The notes beneath the pieces were generated by a model, which saw only the letters and a list, made by a program, of their open reading frames with translations, had not been told where the DNA came from and searched no databases. From Hordeum vulgare subsp. vulgare (taxonomy: Eukaryota > Streptophyta > Magnoliopsida > Poales > Poaceae): DNA of 64,000 nt. The position numbers were made by a program, and so were the translations under genes. Positions 23,150 to 35,069 of this stretch are shown here, one piece after another. Every line of letters starts with the position of its first letter. The stretch's first letter is position 1. Location: assembly GCF_904849725.1 (NCBI RefSeq), contig NC_058518.1, positions 415,221,081-415,285,080 on the forward strand, given 5' to 3'.

Positions 23150-24376
23150 TCAAAAACGCTTTGCGATAAGTCGAGCTTTGTGAACGGTCACATTACCGTT
23201 TGCATCAGTCTTCTTCTTAAAGATCCATTTATTTTCTATGGCTTGCCGATCATCGGGCAAGTCCACCAAAGCCCATACTTTGTTCTCATGCATGGATCCT
23301 ATCTCGGATTTCATAGCCTCAAGCCATTTGTTGGAATCCGGGCCCGCCATTGCTTCTTCATAGTTTGAAGGTTCACCGTTGTCTAACAACATGATTTTCA
23401 TCACAGGGTTGCCGTACCACTCTGGTGCGGATCGTACCCTTGTGGACCTTCGTGGTTCAGTAGTAACTTGATCCGAAGCTTCATGATCATCATCATTAAC
23501 TTCCTCTTCAGTTGGCGTAGGCGCCAGAGGAACAATTTCCCGCGTTGTGCTACTATCCGGTTCGAGAGGGGGTGTAATTACCTCATCAAGTTCTACTTTC
23601 CTCCCACTTACTTCTTTTGAGAGAAACTCTTTCTCTAGAAAGGATCTGTTCTTGGCAACAAAGGTTTTACCTTCGGATCTAAGATAGAAGGTATATCCAA
23701 TAGTTTCCTTAGGGTATCCTATGAATACGCATTTCTCGGCTTTGGGTTCGAGCTTTTCTGGTTGAAGTTTCTTCACATAAACATCGCAGCCCCAAACTTT
23801 AAGAAACGACAACTTAGGTTTCTTGCCAAACCATAGTTCATACGGTGTCGTCGCAACGGATTTAGACGGTGCCCTATTTAAAGTGAATGCTGCAGTTTCT
23901 AGTGTGTATCCCCAAAATGATAGCGGTAAGTCGGTAAGAGACATCATAGATCGTACCATATCTAATAAAGTGCGATTACGATGTTCAGACACTCCATTAT
24001 GTTGCGGTGTGCCAGGCGGCGTCAGTTGTGAAACAATTCCACACTTCCTTAGGTGTGTGCCAAACTCGTGACTCAAATATTCTCCTCCACGATCAGATCG
24101 TAGACACTTAATTTTTCTGTCATGTTGATTCTCAACCTCACTCTGAAATTCCTTAAACTTTTCAAACGTCTCAGATTTGTGCTTCATCAAGTAGATATAC
24201 CCATACCTACTCAAATCATCGGTGAGAGTGAGAGCATAACGGTAGCCACCGTGAGCTTCAACGTTCATTGACCACACACATCAGTATGTATTATTTCCAA
24301 TAAGTCGGTCGCTCTCTCCATTATTCCTGAGAATAGAGTCTTAGTCATCTTGCCCATGAGGCACGGGTCGCATGTG
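23150..24376 (-). CDS. Copia integrase joined to polymerase N-terminus (375-codon open frame plus upstream part)
   Basis: The minus frame 24277-23150 has the catalytic core: LTLTDDLSRYGYIY (Asp), CLRSDRGGEYLSHE (Asp) and GVSEHRNRTLLDMV (Glu). Then come the copia GKKPKLSFLKVWGCDVYVK segment, a Pro/Glu-rich linker and polymerase start SNKWLEAMKSEIGSM .. WIFKKKTDANG. Upstream, 24376-24278 continues as CDPCLMGKMTK, the region before integrase, after which sequence jumps into the LTR stub. A stop separates that part. The triad is intact, but the reading frame has no start and no gag. Confidence 0.88.
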
Positions 24377-24505
24377 TCTATTTATTCACACATGTATTAC
24401 GGTTTCCTGTTAATACAATTATAGCATGAACAATAGACGATTATCAAGAACAAGGAAATATGATAATAACCATTTTATTATTGCCTCTAGGGCATATTTC
24501 CAACA
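24377..24505 (-). repeat. 5' LTR stub, 129 bases
   Basis: It is nearly identical to 21640-21768 and ends (plus strand) in TTTCCAACA. It is the outermost part of the LTR, now fused to the integrase region. Confidence 0.9.
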
Positions 24506-24512
24506 GGATGTT

Positions 24513-26037
24513 TGATACGTCCATTTTGCATCATGCTTTCATGTTGATATTTATTGCTTTATGGGCCGTTATATTACTTTGTGGTACCATATTTATGCCT
24601 TTTCTCTGTTATTTTGCAAGGTTTATTTGAAGAGAGAGAATTCACGCAGCTGGAATTCTGGACTGGAAAAGGAGCAAATATTAGTCCACTATTCTGCACA
24701 TCTCCAAATGCCCTGAAAAGTTACGTGGAATTTTTTGGGATTCTATAAAAAATACTGGAATAAAGAAGTACCACAGGGGGGCTACCAGGGCGCCACAAGC
24801 CCTGCCACCGCCACCCCTGTTGGAGGATGGCAAGCTTGTGGGCTCCCTAACGGCCCACTAGCCCCCCTCTTTTGCCATATGAAGGGTTTCGTTCAAGAAA
24901 AAATCAATCGAGAGCTTTTTCATGGTTTCACCGCCGCCACGAGGCGGAACTTGAGCAGATCCAATCTAGAGCTCCGGCAGGACGATCCTGTCGGGGAAAC
25001 TTCCCTCTCAGAGGGGGAAATCATCGCCATCGTCATCACCAACACTCCTCTTGTCGGAGGGGAGTCATATTCATCAACATCTTCATCAGCACCATCTCCT
25101 CTCCAATCCCTAGTTCATCTCTTGTAACCAATCTCCGTCTCGCGACTCCGATTGGTACTTGTAAGGTTACTAGTAGTGTTGATTACTCTTTGTAGTTGAT
25201 GCTAGTTGGATTACTTGGTGGAAGAGTTTATGTTTGGATCCTTGATGCTATTCATTACACCTCTGATCATGATTATTATTATGCTTTGTGAGTAGTTACT
25301 TTTGTTCCTGAGGACATGGGATAAGTCATGCTGATAATAGTCATGTGAATTTGATATTCGTTCGGAATTTTGATATGTTGTATGTTGTCTTTTCCTCGAG
25401 TGGTGTTATGTGAATGTAGATTACATAACACTTCACCATATTTGGGCCTAGAGGAAGGCATTGGGGCGTAGTAAGTAGATGATGGGTTGCTGGAGTGACA
25501 GAAGCTTAAACCCCAGTCTATGCGTTGCTTCGTAAGGGGCTGATTTGGATCCACTAGTTTAATGCTATGGTTAGACGTTGTCTTAATTCTTCTTTTTTAG
25601 TTGCGGATGCTTGCGAGAGAGGTTAATAATAAGTGGGATGCTTGTCCAAGTAAGGGCAGTACCCAAGCGCCGGTCCACCCACATATCAAACTATCAAAGT
25701 AACGAACACAAATCACATGAACATGATGAAACTAGCATGACAGAAATTCCCGTGTGTCCTCGGGAGCGTTTTTCCTCCTATAAGACTTTGTTCAGGCTTG
25801 TCCCTTGCTACAAAAGGGATTGGGCCACTTTCTGCACCGTCATTATTATTTGTTACTTGTTACTTTTCGCTTGCTACGTTTCACCTCACTACACCATCAC
25901 TTGTTACCGCTACTTTCAGTGCTTGCAGTTATTACCTTGCTGAAAACCATTTATCAGAGCCTTCTGCTCCTTGTTGGGTTCGACACTCTTACTTATCGAA
26001 AGGACTACAATTGATCCCCTATACTTGTGGGGCATCA
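24513..26037 (+). mobile_element. Solo LTR of the Athila-type family, plus orientation, TSD ATGTT
   Basis: It runs from TGATACGTCCATTTTGC to CTTGTGGGGCATCA, 1525 bases, and is flanked by perfect ATGTT duplications (24508-24512 and 26038-26042). It belongs to the same family as the LTRs at 46514 and 55144 (1531 bases each). An upstream palindrome (about 24790-24850) and a TTTGCCATATGAAGG TATA-like motif (about 24873) match them. It sits in the integrase C-terminus of the Tat element. Confidence 0.93.
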
Positions 26038-27188
26038 ATGTTCCACGCATTATGCACGGGCACCCCACCCTCCGTCTCAAGGTGTACTGCACCGAGCATG
26101 GACATATGGGCGACCCTGAAGGGCCCCTCCCACATGGGCGAGAGTTTTTTGGAGGCCATCCCTGGGGAGGATCTGTTGTAGAATGAGGTCCTCAACCTCG
26201 AGGTTGCGGGGATGGGTGTGGTGACCGTGGTAGTGCAGCAAGGCATGCTGGTACATCGCGACACGGAAGGCGGCCTGATGGAGGGCCTCCTCGAGGAGCA
26301 AAAGATCGGTCCCCCGCGAGTCATCGTGTCGTGTCTCGTCAAACGCAAGACTCTTGGGAAACCATGCTTAAGCTACGAGGGAAGGACCGCCTCCGTCCTA
26401 TAGAAAATGAAGAAGGGGGTTTCGCCAGTGGGCTTAGTCTCAGTGGTGCAGATGGACCACAACGAAGACTGCAGCTCATCAGGACAACCCATGATGCAAG
26501 TCTCGAGCTTCTTATTGAAGTTCTTGGTCTTGAGGCCCTTGATGACCTCACTATTGCCGCGCTCGGCCAGGTCATTACTTTGCGGGTGTGGCACAAAAGT
26601 GTAACATATATATGTACCAAGGATAGGACAGTATGATCTGAAAAGGCCACTCATGAACTCAGAGACGTTGTCGGTGATGATGCGGTTGGGGACGCCGAAT
26701 CCACACACGAGGCCCTTGAAGAACTTGACAGCCGAGCCAGCCGGGATAGTGCGCACAGGCTCCACCTCCGTTCACTTGGTGAACTTATCGACAATGAAGT
26801 AGAGGAAACGGTATCCGCCTACCGCATGGCGAAAGGACCTAGTATGTCCAGCCCGCACAATGCGAGGGGCCACGAGAGCGGAATCATCTACAACCCTTGC
26901 GTGTGTTGATGGATCTGATTGGCGTGTAATTCGCAAGCCTCATAGGACTGGACCAGTTCTAAAGTGTCGTGGAGCACACTGGGCCAGTAAAGACCACTAC
27001 AGAATACATTACCAACGAGGGTGCATGATGAGGAGTGGTGTCCACAGTCCCCCCCCCCCCTCATGCATGTCAGCAAGCAACTTATGCCCTAGCTCTTTGG
27101 AAATACACAGCAACACGACGTCGTTGGGCCTCCTGCGGTATAACTCGCCGTATCACATGCATTAGGCGGTGGCGTGTCGAGCGATGCA
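26038..27188 (-). pseudogene. Tat-lineage integrase
   Basis: The minus strand reads RRRPNDVVLL and LADMHEGG .. CGHHSSS with FCSGLYWPSVLHDTLELV (H2C2 zinc region, about 26890-27160). The core has NRIITDNVSEFMSG (Asp) and PHPQSNDLAERGNSEVIKGL (Glu), and the C-terminus has KLSPMWEGPFRVAHMS and VPVHNAWNI. The first catalytic Asp region at about 26770-26800 is broken by a stop. The final codons are separated from 24506-24512 by the solo LTR. Confidence 0.82.
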
Positions 27189-28637
27189 TTATACGTCTCC
27201 ATTTTATCAATAATTTTCTATTGTTCCATGCCAATATTATACAACTTTCACATATTTTTAGCAACATTTTATATGATTTATTGGACTAACAATGATATCC
27301 AGTGCCAAGTGTTAGTTCTTGTTTGTTGCATGTTTTTGTTTTGCAGAGTATCCATATCAAGCGAAGTTCAAACGCAATAAAATTTTATGGAGAATTATTT
27401 TTGAATATATATCATTTTTGGGAGGTGGAATCAACGGAAACGGAGGCCCACGGCCACCAGTAGGTACCACGGCGGGGCCCATACCCCCTAGTGCGGGGTG
27501 GTGCCTAGTGGCCACGTCGTAAGTCGGTTGTGGATCTTGTTTGGGTGCAAGAAATATAATTTATGGGTAAAAATCCATTCAAAATTTCAGCCTGATCGGA
27601 GTTACGGATCTCCAGGAAGTTAAGAAACATTGAAGGGCGAGAAAACAGGAAGCGAAATAGAAGAGAACAGAAAGGGAGATCCAATCTCGGAGGGGCTCCT
27701 GCCCCTCCGTTGCCATTGAGGCCATGGACCACAGGGGGAACTCTCCTGCCATCTAGGGGGTGCCAAGGAAGAAGAAGGAGGGGGTCTCTCTCCCCGTGGC
27801 GACGGAGTGCCATCAGGGCAAGAAGCGTGATGGCGATCTACATCAACAATATTTCCACTGTAAACGCCAACTCTCTCTGCCTCTATGCGGCGGTGTAACA
27901 CCTCCTTTCCCGTTGTAACTCTCTACTTAAACATGGTGCTCAACACTACATACTATTTCCTAATGATATGTGGCTATCCTATGATGTTTAAGTAGATCCG
28001 TTTTGTCCTATGGGTTAATTGTGATATGATGTTATTGATACAAGTTGTGTGTTGAAATGTTGTTGTACTAAGGTGCCTTGTGTGAGGCGCACACGTGAAG
28101 GATGCACGCTGGAGGTTTTGCAATATGTTCATTATTCGCTTATAGTGGGTGGCGAGATTGACAAAACCTTACACCCGAGTAAGGGAGTTGTGCGCCTAAG
28201 GGAGTAAAAAGGACTTGATGTTTAAAGCTATGGTTGGGTTTACCTTAATGATTTCTAGTAGTTGCAGATGCTTGCTAGAGGTCCAATCATAAATGCATAT
28301 GATCCAAGTACGAAAGTGTGTTAGCGTATGCATCTCCCTCATTACAGATGATAAGTATCTATCTTGTTATATTAAATTTCCTATGGACAATCCTTTTCTT
28401 ACGTTACACACAATGCTTTCTACTAAACAACCCCAAACTTTATTCCCTTGCTCTTTATTTTTCCACAAAATAGTTTCATACTTGTTCTAGGTAAAGTAAG
28501 CATTTATGCGCGTAGAGTTGTATCGGTGGTCGATAGAACTTGAGAGAATATTAGTTCTACCTTTAGCTCCTCTTTGGTTCGACACTCTTACTTATTGAAA
28601 AAGGCTACAAATGATCCCCTACACTTGTGGGTTATCA
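27189..28637 (+). repeat. 5' LTR of the non-autonomous element
   Basis: It starts TTATACGTCTCC (from TGATACGTCTCC) and ends CACTTGTGGGTTATCA. The first ~100 bases resemble the LTR start at 4970 (minus). The last ~80 bases, and blocks from about 28020, resemble the LTR family of 24513-26037, so the LTR is mosaic. Confidence 0.85.
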
Positions 28638-28648
28638 AGACCTTTTTC

Positions 28649-28665
28649 TGACGCCGTTGCCGGGA
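28649..28665 (+). other. Primer binding site, tRNA-Asp type
   Basis: TGACGCCGTTGCCGGGA lies 11 bases after the LTR and matches the tRNA-Asp complement with one substitution and one missing G. Confidence 0.75.
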
Positions 28666-28758
28666 GCAATAGCATGGGGTGAATATTCTGGTTTGTGATT
28701 GTTTGCTTTATTACTAAGTAATTTTTATTTTCTGTTATTAGTTGTTTTTTCTTTAGTT

Positions 28759-29602
28759 ATGGATATGGAACATGAAACACCAAAAAAATTAGTTGTACTT
28801 GCTACTCATGGAGATGGGGAACCTACTAAAACCCTAATGCTCATTATATGGAAAATATTAAATAGTACTTTGATAAGCCTGAGAAAACCCCATTGAAATT
28901 GATAATGGAAGTAACATTGGATCAACGTGGGAAATTGTTATGGGATCCAATTCATATGTTGCATTGGTATTCTTGGAATTTATGCCACAGATATGATTAT
29001 ACTTGTTCCTCTAGGATGAAGGCTCGACACCTTCCCTTTTCATGTGAATTTAATTATAATGAAACCTTAGCTTCTTATGATTATGGTATATATGATTACC
29101 ATGATGTGGAACGAATAGAAGAATTTGTTTCTTTCAAGGGTGGTTAGGAAATTGGATCTTTGTTTGAAAAGTGTGAAAATTATGATGATGCTATTTATGG
29201 ACCTAAAAATTTTCCATACTTAAATATTTCTATGAGAATTGTGAATACAATTACGATATTAATGCATTTCTTGAGAAAGTCTCTGCTCTCCAAGAAGAGA
29301 CTAATATTTTGCAGGACTCTATGGAAGAAGAAATTGCTGAAACCGTGAGCTCATTAGATGAAAAAGATGAGGAGGAGAGCGAAGAACAAAGGGAGGAAGA
29401 GCGGATTAGCTACCCATGCCCACCTTATAATGAGAGTAACTCTTCAACTCATACATTGTTTAATTTCCCTTTTCATATACCGAAGGATGAATTCTATGAT
29501 GATTGCTACGATCCCATGGATTCATTTGAAACATCCCTTTTTGATGAAATAGATGCTTGCTATGATTCTGGCCAAGATACCAATACGAAATATACTTGTT
29601 AA
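28759..29602 (+). pseudogene. Acidic ORF in gag position, frameshifted
   Basis: It starts MDMEHETPKKLVV at 28759. A frame change and a TAG at about 28860 follow, then KLIMEVTLDQRGKLLWDPIH and a block rich in Tyr/Asp (ASYDYGIYDYHDVERIEEF) to a TAG at 29144. After another frame change at about 29225, the last part runs from SALQEET through EEEIAETVSSLDEKDEEESE to DSGQDTNTKYTC, ending at 29602. About 280 codons if continuous. It is highly acidic with a possible coiled coil and no zinc knuckle or enzyme motif. It is comparable in position and composition to 3056-3481. Function unknown. Confidence 0.6.
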
Positions 29603-32042
29603 TATCGTCCTATTTTTGATGCATTGTTTTGCTTGTTTTGACGACACTATCGATTGTATCGATGGTATAAACCATGGATAAGTTAGATTATAGTATCTAT
29701 AATGCAAAAATAAAATATGACTGGGTTTGCAACAGTACTTAAGGTAGTAAATTGCATTATTATACTAACGGATCTCATGAGTTTTCATTTAAATTTTGTG
29801 TGGATGAAGTGTTCAAAGTTCGAGGAGGTTTCCATGTGAGGAGATGGAGGAGAGGCAAGAATTCAAGCTTGGGGATGCCCAAGGCACACCAAGTAAATAT
29901 GCAAGGAGACTCAAGCATCTAAGCTTTGGGATGCCCCGGAAGGCATCCCATCTTTCTTCAAGAACATCAATATGTTTTCGTCTTCGTTTGTTCACGTGAT
30001 ATGTGTAAATCTTGGAGTGTATTTTGTGCTTAGTTTTCACTTTTATTTTATGCACCATGCTGGTACGAGATAGTCCATGGTTGATTTATAGAATGCTCAT
30101 TGCACTTCACTTATATATTTTGAGTATGACTTTATAGAATGCTTCATGTGCTTCACTTATATCATTTGAAGTTTGGATTGCATGTTTCTCTACATATAGA
30201 AAACCGTTATTTGTAGAATCCTTTTCTTCTTCACTTATATTAATTACAACACGGTATTTTGTAGAAAGAATTAAACTCTCACGCTTCACTTATATATATT
30301 TAGAGAGTCAAAAGGAATTGGTCAATTACATGGTTAGTCATAAAATCCTACATAAAACTTGTACATCACTGAGTATGACATGTTTGATTCCTTGCAATAG
30401 TTTTGCGACATTAAGATAGTAATATGTGGGTGCACTAGTTGATGATTGTGTATTAATAAGAATATTGATGTTAAGGTTTGTGATTACCGAAGCATGCACG
30501 CATAGTCTGTGGTTATGCGATGAAGTGGGAGCATGATTTATCCTTGATTGAAATCCTTTGTGTTGTTATAATCGCAGTCACGCGATGGTTAAATCCTCCC
30601 AAACCTCTCCCTGGGGGCATGCAAGTAGTGCTTTGCTTTGAGAGAGCTAATAAGATCTTGAAATAATTATGTGAGTTCTTTGTGACTAATGTGAATCCAT
30701 GGATATACACACTCTTACCTTTCTGCAATTTGCTAGCTTCTACAGTACCATGCATTGCCCTTTCTCACCTCGAGAGACGGTGCAAACTTTGAGGTGCATC
30801 CAAACCCCATGATATGATACGCTCTATCACACATAATCCTTATTATATCTTCCTCAAAACATCCACCATACCTACCTATTATGGCATTTCAATAGCCATT
30901 CTGAGATATATTTCCATGTAACTTCCACAGCTTCCGTTTTGATGACTTGAGCATTCATTGTCATATTGCTTTGCATGATCGAAAGATAGTTAGCATGATA
31001 TTTCCATGGCTTGTCCATTTTTTGATGTATGTACCATGCTAGATCATTGCACATCCAGTTACACTGCCAGAGGCATTCATATAGAGTCATGTTTTTTTAG
31101 GTATATAGCTGTAATATTGAGTTGTAAGTAAATAGAAGTGTGATGATCATTATTAGAGCATTGTCCCAGTGAGGAAAGGATGATGGAGACTAGGATTCCC
31201 CCACAAGTCAGGATGCAACTCCGAACAAAAAATGAAAAATGGGGGAGGCAAAATGAACCCACCACAAAAAAGGAAAAAAAGATAAAGAAAAAAGATTAAA
31301 AAAGATAAAGGAAAAAAAGAAAGAAAGAAAAAAATAAGAGAAAAGAGAGAAGGGGCATGCTAATTCCACACTTGTGCTTCAAAGTAGAACCATGTTTTTC
31401 ACATGCAGAGTCTCCTATGTTGTCACTTTCATATACTACTGGGATTTTTCATTATAGAGTTTGATGCACACCCACTTAGTTTTTATATTGAGCTTTCATA
31501 TACTTATAGCTCTTAGTGCATCCGTTGCATGGCAATCCCTACTGCTTGCATAGCGATATCTATTGATGTGAATCTCCATAGCCCGTTGATATACCGAGTT
31601 GATGCGAGACTTTCTTCTTCACTTTTACCCCTTTGAAACCTACGACCATATTCTATTCCACATTTATGCTATATCCATCATTCACGCTCATGTATTTAGT
31701 AAGTAATAAAAAGATGAAGCGCGTTTAAAAGTACGACCCAATTGCTTGATTTGACAATGGGGTGCTCACGATTTATACCTTATGATAGGAAGACCAAGCA
31801 TGACAAGTTAGATGATTTTGTAGGGATAACACTCTTTAAGTATTGTTATTCTGAAAGGACATGATTGTTTGCTAGTAAACCTGAGTATGGATGTATTTTT
31901 GTCAAATGATAGACTATTGCCTTGAATCACTTGTATCTTAATATTCATGCCATGATTAGATATATGATCAAGATTATGCTAGCTAGCATTCCACATAAAA
32001 AATAATCTTTTTTATCATTTACCTACTCGAGGATGAGCAGGA
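29603..32042 (+). other. Non-coding 3' internal region of the non-autonomous element
   Basis: There is no supported ORF. It includes several ACTTATAT-rich repeats (about 30100-30300) and an almost pure purine tract at about 31262-31350. It parallels 35-3055 in reverse complement. Confidence 0.75.
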
Positions 32043-32059
32043 ATTAAGCTTGGGGATGC
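32043..32059 (+). other. Polypurine tract
   Basis: TTAAGCTTGGGGATGCT lies immediately before the 3' LTR and is the same tract as 35-50 on the minus strand. Confidence 0.75.
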
Positions 32060-33515
32060 TCATACGTATCTGTCATATCTATAATTTTTTATTGTTCCAT
32101 GCCAATATTATACAATTTTCACCTATTTTTGGCAACCTGTTATATGATTTATTGGACTAACATATTGATCTAGTGCCAAGTGCTAGTTTGTGTTTGTTGC
32201 ATGTTTTTTGTTTCGCAGAATATACATATCAAACGAAGTCCAAACACGATATAATTATGGATCATTATTTTGGAATATATGTGATTTTTGGGAGGTGGAA
32301 CCAATGCAAATGGAGGCCCACCACTTCCACTAGGTACCAGGGTGCGACCCATACCCCCTGGTGCGGGGTGCTGCGTAGTGGCACCTCTTAAGTCGGTTTG
32401 GGAGCTTCTACGGGTGCTGGAAAGCTAATTTATGGATGAAAATCCCCTCAAAATTTCATCCTAATCGGAGTTACGGATCTCTGGCAATTTAAGAAACGGT
32501 GAAGGGCTAGAAAACAAGAACGTGAAACAGAAGAGAACAAAGAGGGAGATCGAATCTTGAAGGGGCTCCTGCCCCTCCGCCGCCATGGAGGCTGTGGACC
32601 AGATGGCGAACTCGCCTCCCATCTAGGAGGGAGGCCAAGGAAGAATAAGGAGGAGGGGGCTCTCTCCCCCTCTCTGCCGATGGCACCGGTGTGCCGCCGG
32701 GGCAAGGAGCGTGATGACAATCTACATCAACAATCTTGCCACCCGTCAGCGCCAAATCTCTCCACCTCTGCAACACCTCTTTTCCCACTATAACTCTCTA
32801 CTTAAACATGGTGCTCAACACTACATACTATTTGCCAATGATATGTGGCTATCCTATGATGTTTGAGTAGATCCGTTTTGTCCTACTGGTTAATTGTGAT
32901 ATGATGTTATTGATATGAGTTGTATGTTGATATGATGATGTCCTAAGGTGCCTTCCATGAGGCGCACATGTGAAGGATACATGTTGGAGGATTTGCAATA
33001 TGTTCATGATTCGCTTATAGTGGGTGGCAAGAGTGACAGAAACTTACACCCGAGTAAGGGGGTTGTGCGTGTATGGGAGTAAAGTGGACTTGATGTTTAA
33101 TGCGATGGTTGGGTTTACCTTAATGAGTTCTAGTAGTTGCGGATGCTTTCTAGAGTTCTGATCATAAGTGCATATGATACAAGTATGGAAAGTGTGTTAG
33201 CGTATGCCTCTCCCTCATTGCACATGATAAATTTCTATCATGTTATATTCAATTGCCTATGGACAATATTTTTCTTGTGTTACACAAAAAGCTTTCTACT
33301 TAACAACCCCAAACTTTTATTTACTTGCTCTTTATTTGTCTACTAAATAGTTTCATACTTGTTCTAGGTAAATTAAGCGTTTGCACTCTTAGAGTAACAT
33401 CGGTGGTCGATAGAACTTGATAGAATATTAATTCTACGTTTAGCTACTCGTTGGGTTCGACAGTCTTACTTATTAAAAAAGGCTACAAACGACCCCCTAC
33501 ACTTGTGGGTTAGCA
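32060..33515 (+). repeat. 3' LTR of the non-autonomous element
   Basis: It starts TCATACGTATC and ends CTTGTGGGTTAGCA. It aligns along its length to 27189-28637, with many substitutions visible by eye, so the insertion is old. Confidence 0.85.
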
Positions 33516-34500
33516 ACGCGCTCTGCCTCCCCATCCTCCGTGGGGAGGTTGCCATGAAGCAAGTAATCCTTGAACTCGACGGTCCAGCCGCCCTCCTGAG
33601 GTTCCAACACCAGCAGCAAGCATCCCCCTGAGGGCGGGCCAAAGTCCATCACGCCCATTCGTGGGGTAGGAGGTAGCTCCTCATGAAGCAGCATTGCGCC
33701 GATGGCGGGTGGCTTGAGGAGCCTTTCCTCAAATACATCAGGGACACCCTCTTGGCCATGTCGTCGGCCTACTTGTAGGTGTCGTGCGGGATTTAGTGCA
33801 GCTCCAGGCCAAGGAAACATTTTTCAAGTTTGCGTACCTCCTCTAGGTAGGTTTTCATGTGCTCATCCTTAGGTTTGTAGATTTTGTTGGAGAAGTTGAC
33901 GAGGAGCTGGGAGTCGCCCTTGACAACGAGGTGCTTAATGTTGAGGGTAGATGCAGCCTTGAGGCTGGCGATGAGGCCCTCGTACTCCACGATGTTGTTG
34001 GAGACCTTCTCGTTGTGCTTGAAACATAACTCGATCGCGTAGAACAATTTATCTCCCATTGGTGAGGTGAGCACGAAGCCAGCCCCAACGCCCTGCATAG
34101 AGAAGGCTCCATCGAAGCACAGGGCCCAGCGACAGGGCACCTCGTCCCCACACAGGAGGGACCTGTCCTCGTGGGGCTCCTCCTTGCTTGGGTTCATCCA
34201 TTACACCATGAAGTCGTCTAGGGCTGCGCCTTTGATGACCCTGGTGGTGCTGAACTCCCGCTAGAAAGCCTGCAACTCTATGTTCCACTCGGCAACTCTG
34301 CCAATTGTATTGGGACTGCCCAAGACTTTCTCCAAAGGATAGGCAGAAATAACCTTAATGGGATGGCCCTATAAGTAGTGACGCAACTTCCTAAAGGCGT
34401 GGAGGAGCGCGAGGAGGCGCTTCTGCTGCATGGGGTAGCGCACACGCGCTCTCTTAGCATCGTGCTAATGAAGTACACCGGATGCTCGGTGTGGCGCGCG
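33516..34500 (-). pseudogene. Tat-lineage dual RNase H region
   Basis: First RNase H (about 34500-34260): EHPVYFISTML, then HPIKV and a WNIELQAF-type end readable across frames. Second, Tat-specific RNase H (34197-33793): WALCFDGAFSMQGVGAGFVL, NNIVEYEGLIASLKAAS and VKGDSQLLVNFSNK, with the expected Asp/Glu/Asp residues. The tail region to 33516 reads FEERLLKPP and WTVEFKDYLLHGNLP before the insertion. Two RNase H domains in tandem are the hallmark of the Tat lineage. Frameshifts lie at about 34200-34280 and 34360-34450. Confidence 0.85.
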
Positions 34501-35069
34501 GCCATGGTGTCCAAGTGATCCCCGTCGGAAAGCCCAGGAGCCGAGGCCGCAGGGGTCTTAGGAGGCACGTCATCGGGAGCCTCGAGGACCTCCGAAAGCG
34601 GGGCGCCGAGGGTGTGGGGACCTCCGAAAGCGGGGTGTCGTGGGTCTCCGGAGGCGCGGCTCCGACCGGCGCAGCTCGAGCTAGGGCAGCCCCCAGTGCC
34701 GCCTTCCGAAGTCCCGGGGGACTTCTCTTAGCGCTCACCTGATCCTCCTGCTCCACCACAAGGGTCGCACTTGCTGTCTGGGGTGACCGTCAGGTACAAC
34801 AACATGCACTCGCGGGGGCGCGACGCGACAATGGCAGGGGGGCTCGTAAGGTACCTCCTGAGATCGTCAAAGGCTGCATCCTGGGGTCCACTCGAACCGG
34901 CTGGAACTTTTATGAGCTTAGAGAACGGCAATGTCTTCTCGTTGAACTTGGAGATGAAGCACCCCATGGAGGCAAGGCATCCTGCCAAATTTTGCATATC
35001 TTTGAGGTTCTTGGGAGGGCGCATATTATTGATGGCCTCAACCTTTTTCGGGTTGGCCTCGATCGCCCA
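34501..35069 (-). pseudogene. Tat reverse transcriptase C-terminus and extended Pro/Ala-rich linker
   Basis: The minus strand at 35069-34790 reads ANPKKVEAINNMRPPKNLKD, MQNLAGCLASMGCFISKF and AFDDLRRYLTSPPAIVASRP, ending YLTVTPDS. From 34770 to about 34520 comes a Gly/Pro/Ala-rich stretch with a repeated ACCTCCGAAAGCGGGG (two copies about 33 bases apart near 34587 and 34620) before RNase H resumes. The linker is longer than I expect for the family. Confidence 0.75.

Larger units (their letters stand above)
21089..24505 (-). mobile_element. BARE/Angela-type copia element, minus, internally deleted
   Basis: Minus-strand order: a 129-base stub of 5' LTR (24377-24505), integrase, reverse transcriptase, RNase H, polypurine tract (about 21769-21781) and a truncated 3' LTR (21089-21768). 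The rest of the 5' LTR, primer site, gag and protease are missing: LTR base ~129 is joined straight to the CDPCLMGKM region before integrase. The copy lies in the integrase 3' end of the Tat element (GGATGTT at 24506). Confidence 0.85.
27189..33515 (+). mobile_element. Non-autonomous gypsy element with two LTRs, plus
   Basis: LTRs lie at 27189-28637 and 32060-33515 (1449 and 1456 bases), with a tRNA-Asp primer site at 28649, one acidic ORF, 2.4 kb of non-coding sequence and a polypurine tract at 32043. No pol domain is present. Flanks ATGCA (27184-27188) and ACGCG (33516-33520) each differ at one base from ATGCG. That sequence restores the Tat reading frame (..EAER-ARRA type), so they are probably a decayed target duplication. 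The internal region resembles that of the element at 1-4970. Confidence 0.88.

Noticed and set aside
27045..27060. Run of C bases (also 18207-18216 G and 46146-46155 C) as possible regulatory or quadruplex sites
   Set aside because: Single homopolymer runs inside decayed elements, with no repeated G-tract arrangement.
30100..30300. Recurring ACTTATAT blocks as a CRISPR-like or satellite array
   Set aside because: Spacing and unit are irregular, and the blocks belong to the non-coding region of a retroelement in a plant genome.
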